Assembly (NCBI RefSeq): GCF_964275005.1
Contig: NC_092703.1
Location: 434,001 to 498,000 of the forward strand
Reading direction: 5' to 3'
From: Diadema setosum
Lineage: Eukaryota > Echinodermata > Echinoidea > Diadematoida > Diadematidae
DNA: 64,000 nucleotides
Each line of letters opens with the position of its first letter. Positions within the stretch are counted from its first letter, which is position 1. Of this stretch, positions 1 to 13,600 are shown one piece after another. The position numbers were made by a program, and so were the translations under genes. Under the pieces are notes generated by a model. It ran no database searches. It saw nothing but the letters and a program-made list of their open reading frames with translations, and had not been told where the DNA came from.

Positions 1-1197
1 GCATTATTGGTCTATTTGATTTGAGAGTTAGAGGGATAAAACTTTTTATGACCGTACAGGATTGTAAATAGAGTCTCGCCGAGTGATTGAGTGAAGAGCA
101 CTCACGGAGCTCCTTTGTTTTGATCGTTCTTTGTGCACGGGTTAACTATACTGATCAGCCTAGTGATGTTACGTCATAACAACGCCCGGTCCCTAACGAC
201 GAATGCTGTCCTTACTGCTAATGCAGGGAAGTATTGTGTGATAGGCCTATTATATTAGTCTTCATGCCAGGCAGTACAGGAGGAGGAGGAATGAGAAAAC
301 AGAATAATCGTTTACTATAAAGCATTATAAAATTTCATGCTACTTATCTTGGCAATATCCTTATCTTCTCCAGACATAAAATTCAAATGTAAAGTTTTGT
401 TGTACACTGTATTAGTATTTGTTTTCATCTATCCAGATACGGTACACAAAGTGAATGCCGACTTTCTATTCACAGCTTTTCAAAACAGTGAGTGCTATCA
501 TGCTGCCGAGTTAACCATGTTCCGATATAGGCTAGTTCTCCCACATCCGTGAATTTCCCATCTTTGTCACATTCGATCCTCGATACTAAGATTTTCGACC
601 TGTGTTCAAGGTTGGCTTAAGAGTAATGAAGTCTGAATTTCCAGACTACCCCACTGCCGTCAACTTGACAGGTGTGTGTGGGAGTGTCGATCAGGGGGAG
701 ACAATTCACAAAATGAGACAAACAAACAAACAAACAAACAACACGACACTTTGGACAACGCGTTGCCAACTGTTTAAAAAGGACAAGATATGGTCTTTCG
801 TAATTTGATATCTATATGCCTAATGTAAGTAGGCTTTTCCCGTCTTTGAAGCCAAAATGGATGATATATAATTATTTTGAGTCTATCCATACGGGCAAAA
901 TTATGCTAAACATGTTAATGCACACGCACAAACTTCAACCGCTAAGCTGTGAGTACAAAGTGTGTATTATCTCCCCCGTCCGCCCATGCGTTATTTTCCA
1001 CATTTAAGGCTGACAGACTCACCATTCATTGCAATTTTCAACTGGTTCTCCTTTGACTAAGCGGTCCAGCTTTTCTTGCTATATATTTGCATGTACAATG
1101 TATACATGTAATGCATGTTTGTGTGTTACATGATATACGTATAAATAATTATAATAGCATGCTACACCGTGTATTATGAATTTTGTATATGCGTGTA

Positions 1198-1201
<4 letters not shown>
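1..1201. other. Left-edge stretch with no supported gene
   Basis: Only short open frames without recognisable domains. A CRE-like TTACGTCA lies near 170 in a locally CpG-richer patch and could belong to a promoter of a gene to the left, but nothing else supports that. A short (AAAC)n run lies near 717-740. Confidence 0.4.

Positions 1202-1254
<53 letters not shown>
1202..1254. repeat. (GT)n microsatellite
   Basis: Uninterrupted GT dinucleotide run of about 53 bp. A 24-bp poly-T run follows at 1,382-1,405. Confidence 0.95.
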
Positions 1255-1258
<4 letters not shown>

Positions 1259-1617
1259 TGTACTGCTATGTAATACAATGTACATGTGCGTAAGTACAAA
1301 ATGTAGGACTCCTACACGTGTGTATGCAATGAATTTATGCCTGCATGTACGTAAGTACTTGTACATGTATGTTTGTCAGCGTTTTTTTTTTTTTTTTTTT
1401 TTTTTCTTGCTGTCTAGTCCACCTATTGTATACCCTGAGCTTGTCAAATTTTCTCTAATGTGCAGCTATTTAAGACACAGGCAGGAGCTCATCAGAACTT
1501 TCTACTTGAACCTATGGTTGAACCTTCTACTTGAAGATCTTCAATGAGGTGCAAAATGCACATTGCTTTGTAAACACATACATGTTGGTATAATAAAGGT
1601 GGTTTCAAGTTTGGTGC

Positions 1618-2245
1618 TTAAAGGAGAAATCCATTCCAAATATACACTGTAAGTTAGTCTGATAAAAAAAGAGTAAAATATTATGAGTTCAACAGTATAA
1701 TTTTGATCGAATGAAAAATAAGGAAGTTATGACAATTTGAAGTTTCGCTATTTTGGGGGGAAACAGTTCTTGAACAGTCATTATGAATAATAAATATGCA
1801 AATACGAAGTGGGCATGTCATTCCCTCACAACTTACCATATAGTTTCTACATAAAATTTTGAAATTTTCAGTTTTTCATTCAAACGCAATTATGCCAGAG
1901 GCTCAAATCTTTGTACCTGTATATCTAACTGATCACTATTCTGAAGTTATTCAACCAGGAATAACATGTTTCAGATTTCAATGACAGAAACATTGATTTT
2001 TTTTTTATTTATTTTTTTTTTTATACACGATCAATATAAAATTGAGGGTATGACATGGTTAGGTTACTCATTTGCATATTCATACCACTGTACAAGAACT
2101 GTTTTGGAGAAATTATCAAATCTTCATAACTTTCATAACTTCCCTATTTTTCATCCGATTTCAGTCAAATTTTGACCATTGAACTCATAAAATTTTACTG
2201 GTTTTTATTAGACTAACTTATAATTGGACTGGATTTCCTCTTTAG
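1618..2245. mobile_element. Foldback MITE with about 130-bp inverted arms
   Basis: The left arm begins TTAAAGGAGAAATCCATTCC and the right arm ends GGACTGGATTTCCTCTTTA. Inside, the arms share further matching blocks such as TATGAGTTCAA/TTGAACTCATA and GATCGAATGAAAAATA against TATTTTTCATCCGATT. It has no coding capacity. A TTAA occurs at the left end, with an imperfect counterpart on the right. Confidence 0.75.
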
Positions 2246-5200
2246 GCACCGTACTTGAGTGTTATTTCAACTGAAGCACCAAATTTGGTGCCTATTCATT
2301 ATTTTGTACACTGGGCAATGTTGTATAATGACCAAATAGGTTATCCCCTTTCCATAGCTAAATTGAAGGCCTACCTGTAGATGTTATGTCAGTTAATTAT
2401 TCATTTCCCAAGCCTGACAAATCACGCCACTTTTCACTCCATATCAGAATCTCTAAACTTTCTCTCACTGTACCCTCAAAGACGAGACAAACACAATTTT
2501 ACATACACTGTACACAGTATTTTTTTAAAGACTTTATCACTGTAAAAATCAAAAAATAATGCATTATGTATACTGTACATAAACAGTTAACAGTAAACAA
2601 AGAGGCTGTTCTTGGTACCAAGATTTCATCATCAAAGAACAACCCCCAAAATCTCTAGACCAACCAGTGGACAATATTGGAGTCATGAAACCACAGGAGT
2701 TTGAATCACTCTGATCTTACTTTGGCTCTATATCACTTCATATCACTTTTTTTTTTTGGTTCGAGAGAGACCAGATAGTTGGTGGAATTAACATGTCATT
2801 GTGACATTATTCTATACATTTAATTCATATACTCCTATGCTTTAATTTGATTGACAAATGAAAGTTTAATTCATCATTCTCTCAAAGACTTTGATAAAGA
2901 TATCTTTCATTTTCAAGTATGCATGACAGATGATCCTTTACTAAAAGTCCACAAAGATCTGATTTTATGAGCTTATTATAAATAGTCTACAAATGTGTAG
3001 CAAGGAAATCAGGAGTGTTCAGCCAAGGAATATCACACTCACTAGACTACAAGTATTTTGAAATTCTAACAGGGTGGCATAGTTTCTGATACTTGACCAT
3101 GAAAAATAGTCTCACCTTTCCATCCAGCTGTCCAACTCTGAGAAAAACCCCTGACAATAACTGCCGCTTGAAAGCTAACAATACTTCACAAAAATTTACA
3201 CCATTTTTTTCTTTGTCTTACTCCTCTTCGAAGTCAATGCCATTATTCTTTACCTTTGAGAGCAGTAATTTAAAAAATGTTCGAGATATCACTTTTGATG
3301 CATATGTGTAGGTCAGTTGTATCACAAAACATCCTACCATAAAAATTTGTTGCAGTAAAGCCTAAAATATAAGAAGAAATTACTATTTTTCTCATTAAAC
3401 CATAACTGTAGATGGTCTAGTCTGGAAACGTTCTTATTAAAACTATTGTTCACATTTTGTATATTTAATAGTACTTATCATCAATTATACTGGATCAAAT
3501 GTTTACATTGGTTGTTTTATCCCTAACTCACATTTTAGAAATATCTTGAAGCACTAATGCTGGCTTTTTCTTTTATCTGCAAATGGTAAATTATACCTTT
3601 AACTGAAGAAATGTTGAGATGAAGTCAAATCACCAGGTCAAACTAATATCTAGCAAAGTCTGAATGTGGCAATATGTGAGATATATAAATGAGCTTTCTA
3701 CAAAGTATTAACATATGTTTTCAGGAAGTGTTGTATTGCAAGTGTATCAGCCCCACAGGTTTATTGGTAGTATGACCCTATAATGTAGGGATGCAATGAA
3801 TACTGCACACAGAACCAGAAAATTTTGTGCATAAAACACACTTGATGTTTACAGCAGGTAGTCTGGAAAATAATTTCCTGAGCAGACATGCAAAAGTTGG
3901 TAATCATTTTCTGGAGGATGTGAGGCAGTATATGAAATTACCTGACTAATTTGAAGAGGTTCTGAATGGAAGGTTGATGTTTAGTTTTCACCAAGCTGTA
4001 GGGCACTGTGCATACTTATGATGGTACTATCTACGTGAAAACTAACCCTGAAACATGAGTACTACAATGCATACAGTAGAAATACCGCTTTTTAACACAA
4101 AACCGGTGTGACAATGTCTTTTTGTCATGCTGAACCCACACACAGGACATTTGACTGGCATATATGATCAGAGTAATATTGATGATTTAAGATAAGTTTA
4201 ATGCACACTTTTGTCTGTGATTTATTACTAAGTATATACCTACATGGAAGCTGTAATATGCCCTGTGATCAGAAAAGTTATCAGTAGCTTCCTAATGATA
4301 AGACTGATATAGACTTTATGCAAATTGTAGCTCTGATGTTTGGCTCAAAAAACAGCAGTTATTTCCACTGAGAATCTTCATACCTGAATTGAGTTTACAA
4401 TGTTTTGGGCTCAATTCAAAATCATGAGTCTGAGCTTTAGAAATGAAACACAGGGTTCATTATTTCCTTCAGCACGTACTTGACATGAATATGAAAGTCT
4501 GAATACATGTACTACAGAATGACATGATCTGAAGGAAAAATGCAATTCCTTTTCTACAGAAAAGAGTAACATAACTGATTATTTCCCTGTAAATTATATT
4601 AGTCAGAATTTAGAGGTGCAGCTGACACGCTATCAAATACAAATGAAGAGTTTTATTGCAAAATGAGCTAAGCACCATTTTTAAACATTTCAAAGTAAGT
4701 CCATCATCAGATAGAACAAAATTAAATCTTTCCAGTAATACCTCACTTGTGACATAACAAGGAATATTCTAAAAGTTATGATTAAAAAATCCTGTATATT
4801 ATTATGTTCTTCATTTTTTTAGCAGCTTTAATCATGAATATCTCTGCCAACGTAACAAGAATGGAGTTAGCTCACTTTGTGATAAAACTCTTCAAATGAT
4901 ACTTTTCTTGAACTCTACCATGTGCCCATAAGAGAAATAAATAATGTACCACTTTTCTCAATGGACCATATATCCAGGAGGGAAATAAAAAATTAGAAAA
5001 TTATCCCATGGATGTTAATGATTAAAAACAAATGAAAGAAAGCACTGTAATTGCATAGCCTGAGTTCTAAAGACACAAAGACACACAAACATATGCACAA
5101 AACATATAAAACAATTATATGAATTATATTAACACTTATAACATTTAACAGCAAATTTATTTATTTTTTCAGTAACTGTCAATGTGCCACAATGGCATAT

Positions 5201-5682
5201 TAATTCAAGGTGATGTAGTTATCATGATGGAGCAAAATTATTTCAAGGATTAGAAAGTTTCATTGAACAACTTAAACAAACCCAAAAGTGTCTGATGGAA
5301 AATGAACAAGTGAACATTCCCAAAAAGTCAAACATTCTGGAAAATTTGTCTTTGATATGCTCCACTTTTTTTTTCTTTTTACAGCAAATTTGAATACGTC
5401 CCCACATTTGATCCCAGTGAAGCTTAAAGCAGGCACAAAATGTGATTTTTCATCTATTTTCATAGCGAAGACCCAAAACAAGATCAATGGCACTAATAAT
5501 ATCTTAATATATAAACTGTTGTAAGCAAACAAAAGTTTTGTTTCATCAGTGTACCCTATCATCCTGCTATCATACTTCTCAGCATGTTATGGACATGCAT
5601 TGGCATAACTTGTATCACACTCGGTGCTAAGAGGTATGTAAGATTACCACTTATACGAAGTAACTCCCCTTTGCCAGAAAAA
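2246..5682. other. AT-rich stretch, nothing recognised
   Basis: No conserved open frame, tandem array or inverted repeat was found on either strand. Only short poly-T/A runs occur. It could include distal 3' untranslated sequence of an unseen gene, but no evidence supports this. Confidence 0.5.
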
Positions 5683-5683
5683 A

Positions 5684-6623
5684 ACTAGAAATGTCGCTAT
5701 GGCGACTGGTATGCCTCCGCCATAATGCATGATTCTCCTAATAGGTCTATAGTACATGTGGACAATGTGTGATTATATTTTCATAAAATTGGCAAAATAT
5801 TAAAATGAAATGTTTGTCACAAATGTACTGAATGTTCACCTTCCTTGACCTATGTTTAATTGGATGAATAGGAGAGCATGTATTTGGGGATTTAAGAACT
5901 TTAACTTGACTTTGACCCTTTCATAAGTTTATGCTCTGAGTAATTTTCAAGGTATGTAGAAAAAGCGCAATTTCTGTATTGAACAGTAAATTGTTATCAT
6001 TTTCATCTGGCCTTTGATTTATAAGAGAATCACAGTCAGGCAGAACATACATAAACATGTACTAAGTTTCAAGATATGGAGAAAGAAGTAAGTTCAGCAC
6101 TTTCACTTGATCTTTGATCTTTTGACCTTTGACCTTTGACCCCATGAACCCCAAATTCCCTAGATAACCACTGCCAGTCAGTACATACATATATACTATG
6201 TTCTATGAAGATACCTTGAACAATTTCCAAGATACAGAGAAAAAAGTGAAATTTTAACATTTTACTTGACCTTTTGACCTTTGACCTTTTGACCTCATGA
6301 CCCCAAACTTTCACCAGAGAATCTTAATTGGGTAATACATGTATACACTAAGTTTCAAGAAAATATCTTCAGGCATTGCATAGATATGGGGGAAATAGTG
6401 AAATTTTAAGCATTTGACCTTGACCTTTGACCTTGAGCATGTGCACCCAAAAGTTAATAGGCACAACTTCACCCCTTAATACACATACATGCCAAGTTTC
6501 ACTAGGATACCTCAAAAGGTTTTTTAGTTACTCTGTCCACAAAATTCATTACGGACGGACGGAAGGACGGACGGACAACCCGAAAACATAATGCCTCCGG
6601 CACCACTTCGTGGCGGAGGCATA
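5684..6623 (+). mobile_element. GCCTCCGCC-ended repeat, copy 1
   Basis: Starts ACTAGAAATGTCGCTATGG, then ATGCCTCCGCCATAATGC. It contains runs of TGACCTTTGACC-type repeats, then a (GGAC)n array near 6,553-6,577. It ends in a perfect-stem hairpin made from GCCTCCGGCACCACTTCG and its complement. It has no open frame of note, so it looks like a non-autonomous element. Copies 2 (21,551-22,570) and 3 (22,758-24,475) share the same order of parts. Confidence 0.8.
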
Positions 6624-6745
6624 AAAAATATGCATCTAAAGACAGCTGTGGGGGCAATTTATTGGAATGAACAGTCATCAACAGACATGTGTTTCATTAA
6701 GGTGTGTCAGTATTAAAGCTCAAAACCCCATGTTAGCTTTGTAGC

Positions 6746-6821
6746 TTAACCCGTTGAGGACGGGCAAACGTCTATGGGAAATGCGTGTTGTAACAAAATC
6801 AAACCGTCTTCAACGGGTTAA
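6746..6821. mobile_element. Mini-palindrome family TTAACCCRTTGAGGACG, copy 1
   Basis: A 76-bp unit whose ends TTAACCCGTTGAGGACGG and CCGTCTTCAACGGGTTAA are inverted repeats. The centre contains GTCTATGGGAAATGCGTG, shared with the other copies at 13,611, 20,944, 44,601 and 51,192. Confidence 0.7.
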
Positions 6822-7673
6822 TCATCAAGACACACCAATCAATTACTGAACTCACTGCTGCAGTGTAGAGTGTGCAAATGTGTTTTTTTTGTCAAGTTCA
6901 TAACACCTACTCGGCAATTTACTCTCATTCTTAAAGCAATAGTCTACATCCATGCAAAATGGAGTGAAATGTACTGCTTTGTTGGGGGTAGATATTTCAA
7001 AATACCTCTCAGCCTTTGTCCAACACCCTCTTGCTGTAGTAAATGTAAAAGAAGTAAGCAGGGGATCATCACAATGACTAGCCAGCAGCAAGAGGCAGGC
7101 CCTAGGGTGAGAATGGTTGGAAACTAAATCTAAATTTTTAAATTTCTGCCTACGGAGGAATCAAGCAATTCCATTGCATTGATCAATTTTACCAAATAAT
7201 TCAGGGGCTAAATCACATCATAGGAGTGCTGTGTTGCATTAACCATTTTATCCTAGCTTTTAACTAATAATAACAGTAATAATCAGATCTCACAAGGTTA
7301 TCACACTGATGATCTCAGTTTTTGGCTTACTTTAATCACTGCTGTTACTCTAACACGAATGAGAGAACCTTTTCGGAAGGCTAGATACCTCTAGGAGTGC
7401 TACAGGGTCCAAATGTGTGATAATTGCATCAAAACCAGTAAACAGCATTAACAGATACATGAAGTAATGACACAGACCTACACCTTATGACTTGTGAAGC
7501 ACTTAACAGCCTTATCAGCACTTTCTCTGGTTCAACAGCTTGTCTTTACCAATGATCTTGTAATTTCTGTATGTTCAAACAAGTCATACACGACCATGAA
7601 AAAATCAGTATCACTGAATCCTGTGAATGGACCCTCCCTTCTCCAGGCTTGTTCATGGTCCACATCCTAGGTA
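6822..7673. other. Probable CFAP298 3' flank/untranslated region
   Basis: Follows the CFAP298 stop on the minus strand. No gene or repeat was recognised. Minus-strand AATAAA-type hexamers exist (for example at 6,658-6,663) but none can be chosen with confidence. Confidence 0.35.
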
Positions 7674-10600
7674 TCACCGTGGTCCCCACTTGACGTTGTT
7701 CATGCCTTGTAGCTGCTTCTTAAGCTGGCCAGAATCTGCCCAGGCAGAGTTCAGGTACACATCCTCACTGTCTTCTTCCATTTTCTAGTCAGTGCAAGTA
7801 ATTGACAGATGATATTTGAATGTTAAGATGCAGTGAATCAAGATAAATCACAATCTCTTGGTGAACTTCAGTCAACACTTTTATAACCTAAACACTAACA
7901 AAAATAATAGCAAATGATGTTGTGCTTACAGAAACTGTCAAAATAACTCTTTTTGATGAATATAACTGCCCTTATTCTTTATTCCTTTTCACAAATATTA
8001 ACTTAATATCTTTTATGGAATTACACACGATGAGGCACTCTTACACTGCATCTAAGATAGGGGACATGTAGTCATGCTAGGAGATAAATTTAAAGTTTTG
8101 TCCTTCTTTACAAACAAAACAAAGGGTGTACAGTGTATGCAAATGACATAATAGTACGGTCACAGAAGTAGATGTTATGATTGGGCCGATAGGTCACAAT
8201 GATAACAAAAAAATTACAAATATTACACAAGTTATGGCAGATTTCTGAATCATCATCACTTTCATTTTTGTTCAATTCTATTTGCCCTTATACAGTGAAA
8301 CCCCGTTATAACGAGTTCGGTTATAACGAGGAACCGCTTATAACGAGGTGATAGCGTCGGTCCCGTTTTCCTTTGCGTGTAAACCTATGGCAGAACGAAC
8401 CGGTTATAACGAGTTCGGTTATAACGAGATTCCGGTTATAACGAGGACAATTTCGGTGCATCATGATAAAGAAAAACATAAGTAATTTGATCGGATATAA
8501 CGAGGTTCCATTTCTTGACCTGCCGCTTTCAATCACGCCACGAACGATACATTGAAAAGCGATTTCACTTTTACGATCTCCGTTTTACGTATGTGTATAG
8601 AACGCAGTAACGCACTGCACAAGTGCCCGTCCCGTCTCGATATCTACATGTACTATCTGAAGCATGAAGACTCGGAAACAAACATGTTTCAGTCCCACCG
8701 TTATCCTTCTTGACCATCCATTATCAGGGACGAATAACCGAGTAGGGCCTACCGTTCTTTCCATGTTAAACCACATAACATATCATAATCATTCCATTTT
8801 CTTTTTTGCGAGGTTCCATTTCCTGACTTGCCGCTTTCAAACACGCGACAAACGGAACATTGAAAACCGAATTCACGCTGTCCATGTCTCTTTCCCGTTT
8901 TGCAGAGTACACGTAGTTCATGTTTTCTTCTTAACCACGCTATAAGACACAGAAACACCTTCCGATGTTCCTACTAAGTTATTGAATAAAATCATTCGAT
9001 TTTGTTTTTCGCGAGATATACGCGTGCGTGATAGGTCAGACCACAGCGCAACGAGAGAAAAAAAAAAATATAACGCATTCAAAGACTTTTCATGTAGCAA
9101 CACTCGTGGCCAGAATGGACAATAATATTGAAATGCGTGTGCAACTCATCATTATACCCTTTCCATTTCTAGTTCCGACTTTCAGTTGTTTTGCTGGCAA
9201 GTAACTATTATGAATGTATAATGATTAAAGCCGAAATAATTAATGAAATAGCAATCCCGCTGGGCGACAGAAGCGTAAAAATAGTTGAATATCGCATGTT
9301 AATCTACTTCATTGAGTTGGTGTTCAGAAAAAGAAACAAACGCATTTAACAGTTTGAATAGATCTGCGTTTGTTCATTATCATGTAACAAATGATTATAT
9401 AAATATGAGTGTGCATGATTAAAACCGAAATCGCAATCCCGCCGAGTGACAGTAGCGTAAAAATAGTCACGTACTGATAGTTGAACAGCGCATGTTAATC
9501 TACTTGAGTCCTTGTTTGGAAAAAGAAACAAACACATTTAACAGTTTGAATAGATCTGGGATAGTTCATTATCATGTAACAAATGATTATATAGATATGA
9601 GTGTGTATGATTAAAACCGAAATAATTAATGAAATCATCGCAATCCCGCCGAGTGACAGTAGCGTAAAAATAGTTGAATAACAAATGATTACATAGATAT
9701 GAGTGTGTATGATTAAAACCGAAATAATTAATAAAATCATCGCAATCCCGCCGAGTGACAGTAGCGTAAAAATAGTTGAATAGCGCATGTTCATCTACTT
9801 AATTGAGTTGGTGTTCAGAAAAAGAAACAAACGCATTTAACAGTTTGAATAGATCTGCGTTTGTTCATTATCATTTAAAACTGCATTTCACAATGAAGAA
9901 TTTCTTTCTTTCAGAATGGTCTATGAGGTACAGATTTGCGCAAAATGATCACAACATTCCAAATTCAACCTTGTCGCGTATTTTTCAAGAACGGGTGTAC
10001 AAAACGCGAAAAGATTTTTGGAAGAAAATAAAGAACGAATTTTTTTTAATCCCTTCGAACGCAACGATCATACATTGTATAGGATTACAGCGGAAATGAT
10101 TCATGAAATCATCGCATTCCCGCTGGGCACCAACAGCGTAACATACCTCGTAAGTTACGATAAACAACGCACGTATGTTACTCATTTTGCGCTGGTGTTT
10201 AGAAAAACTTAACAAACGTATTCTATACAATATGATTTTGTTAATTGTCATTTTACGATGTTCACTGTATTTCACAAAACGAAAAAAAAAAAAATTCTTT
10301 CAGAATGGTTCGATACAAGAGGAAGAGATAGGTGTAGAAAGAATCACGAATCATGATCTTGCCGAGTAGGCCTACTTCTCAAAAACTTAATGTGAACTAT
10401 TATGAGAAGAGATTTTTGGAAGAAAAATAAAGAATTAACGCATTTCAACCCCCACTTTTCCGTCTTTTTCATGTATCAATTCACAAATAATTTCCCTTTA
10501 TTGTCTCAATAATAACGATCCATAATTGTGTAATAACAACGCAAAGGATGTTCTTATAAATTTGATTGACGGGTATGATTTTGTGCTTATGTTTTTCTTT

Positions 10601-13600
10601 GTTTTTGATGTGTACGGTTATAACGAGGTACCGGTTATAACGAGGTAATATCGCCGGTCCCACGGACCTCGTAATAACGGGGTTTCACTGTACCTATTCT
10701 TTCAATTCTTTTTCAATTTTTTTTTTTTTTCAATCTCTAATTTCCTTTGTGAGTATCAATCAAAAAAAGTTTTGCTGTAGCAGTCTGGGGAACAAAGGAT
10801 TACAATCCACACATGACTTAGATACCAATCATGACCTTGAATACCTAAGATCAAAACACTGAACACTGAAATAAGTGACAGAAATCTAACCTCCACATAC
10901 ATAATGTATGCTACCCTGCCAAAAAGGACTTTATTGTTAGGTATGAACCTGATGGGGTGGCCTTTATTATTCTAAACTTTATCAGATTCAGACAGCTAAA
11001 TGATTTTTCCAGAAGACATTAAACATGTGCCTTGTTGATGCAAAATTTGTATTTTAGATCTCACCCACAAATCAACCAGGGAGACTTTTTAATGGTTTTG
11101 AGGTGCAAGGTGACAAAAGCTTCTCTGTATGAAAGATTATCAGTTAGAAGTACACATACAGCTGTAGGAGTAGCTTTACACAAGTTTGTGGCATTAGGAC
11201 TTTGCATGTTTATTGATAAATGAAAGCACACAACTTTGTTATAATCTTCAAGCAGTGTGTACACTATGCAATGTGATACTATTTATCCTGGACCCCATTT
11301 CATAAAAGATGTTAGGATAGCAACTCTTGCTGGAATGACAGGAGGCTGGATTCTTGTTGTTACCATGACAATTGCCATTCCAGCAGGAGTTGCTATCGTG
11401 TCAACTTTTTATGAAACGGGGCCCTGGCTGGCCAGTATGTGGGTCTAAGGTGGGAAAGTAAAACTCAAGAAAGAAAGAGGTACGACCTCCTTACCTTCCA
11501 TTCTTCCTGTTTACGGTAAGCATGGAGCATCATCTGTTTCCTTTCATCCTCATTGAAAACTGGTTCCCTCCCTGGGGCCCCCTGGCCTTTCTGTCACATT
11601 AAATAAACAATGAAAATGTGATGCAATACTAACCTCTGTATCATCAGGTTGTATACCTATCTCACATCATGACATTTATTCACAAGAAACATGGACCGAG
11701 ATAACTACAACTGATATTAGATCAATCTGACCAACTGTGAATAACAACAAAACAACCAAACCAATAAATTCATCCCTAACGGGAAGGTAATAATTCAAAA
11801 TTGCAAAACTTGCCCACACACCTAAAATAGAGCCACATACCTCACAGACGAGAGCCACTCATCCAACACAGAGCCACCACACACCTAACACAGAGCGACA
11901 ACACACCTAACACAGAGTCACCACACACCTAACACAGAGTCACCACACACCTAACACAGAGTCACCACACACCTAACACAGAGCGACCACACACCTAACA
12001 CAGAGACACCACACACCTAACACAAAGCTACCACACACCTAACACAGAGCCACCACACACCTAACACAGAGCCACCACATACCTAACACAGAGCCACCAC
12101 ACACCTAGCACAGAGCTACCACACACCTAACACAAAGCTACCACACACCTAACACAGAGTGACCATACACCTAACACAGAGTCACCACACACCTAACACA
12201 GAGTCACCACACACCTAACACAGAGCTACCACACACCTTAGAAAGAGCTACACACCAAACATACAGCTAAATATGTAGCCTCAAGTGCATGGCATAATCA
12301 GCTTTTCAAGTGATATCAGTGAAAATGTAATAAATGGTCTTCACTTGCATGATGACTTTGTAATTTGTAAATTACCAGTAATAATCTATCTCCAGTAGTA
12401 CACCAATGATGATCATGTTAATCTTCAAGCCTATATGACAATCAAGCTTACTCTTAACATTTTTTTTCTTTTCTCTCTACCAGTCTTAGCAACTACACTG
12501 TAGCTTTGTAATTAAACGAGACATTCATTTCTACTCTGAAAACAAGATGGTGATTGAAGTTTAAAAAATTGTCTCTATTCAATCCCAGTACTACTGGTTG
12601 TATATACACCAAGTCATCAATATCTGCCACACTATATCTAGTACTTACCTTTTGTAGTTTGGCAATGATTTTTGTCTTTTCATTCTTTCCCAGGTAGTCA
12701 CAGAGCTTCTTGCCTCGGTGCATTTCTTTGCCAGAAAACCACAGTGAGGCATTGGACTCCTCTAGAACAGAGAGTGATGCCTAGACACATGGAACAAAGA
12801 TTGAATTTAGAGCTTTCATTGTACAATGTATATACCAGTATTAAACTCTACAAACTCAGGATGCAGACTACTGTAATGCACACTTAAACACAGTACAAAG
12901 TAAACACAGTTTTCATAATTAAAATGAGTGATGACAGTTTATCAGGCCTGGCATCTTTTTTTTTTGCTGCAGTAATAGATATTATGTTTATACCACTGAA
13001 CATAGTAAAGATTCCTTCTTTTTTGTGTGTGTCTTGTACAACATGAGGGTCATGTTCTACAGTGACCCTGCCTCCGTTTCTTCTGCCCACCGTCCTCGGC
13101 AGCCTGACAGTCTATAATTCTATTCATCTGTTTATTCTCACTACAGAAGTTAGAGAATGCTTCTAACCAATTACAGTAACGAATGGGTCTTGTAAGAATG
13201 CAGAAATGCTTTTTAAATGTGAGATTCTGACTCCACTTAGACTTCAAACACCAGGAGTTGGATATCAAGTCCCAAGTGGTACAAATTCCTTGGCTCAGCA
13301 AAACTACCAAATATTCCATATCACAAAACATACTTTTTTCTATATGCCATGTCAGTGAATGTTTAGTAACTAAATATGGAAAAATCTATAGCCACATGGC
13401 AAAGATGCAATGAACCAAAGAATAAAGTGTTGAAAGCTAAGAATGGAATTGTAAAAATACCATTATTTCAAAGGAAATCAAAACACTTTTAATACAATAA
13501 TCCTATGGAATTCACAAGGACTCTCATCTGTGTTCACAGAATCAATGAAAACAAAGTGTAGACTGTGGTATGGCCAAATCCTACTTAGGCTTCACATTGC

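Noticed and set aside
1079-1366. 95-codon minus-strand frame with poly-Thr/His
   Set aside because: Translation of the (GT)n microsatellite.
11860-12245. Regular repeats suggesting a CRISPR array
   Set aside because: Direct tandem units without unique spacers in a eukaryotic intron: a minisatellite. The same applies to 49,480-50,470 and 59,640-60,346.
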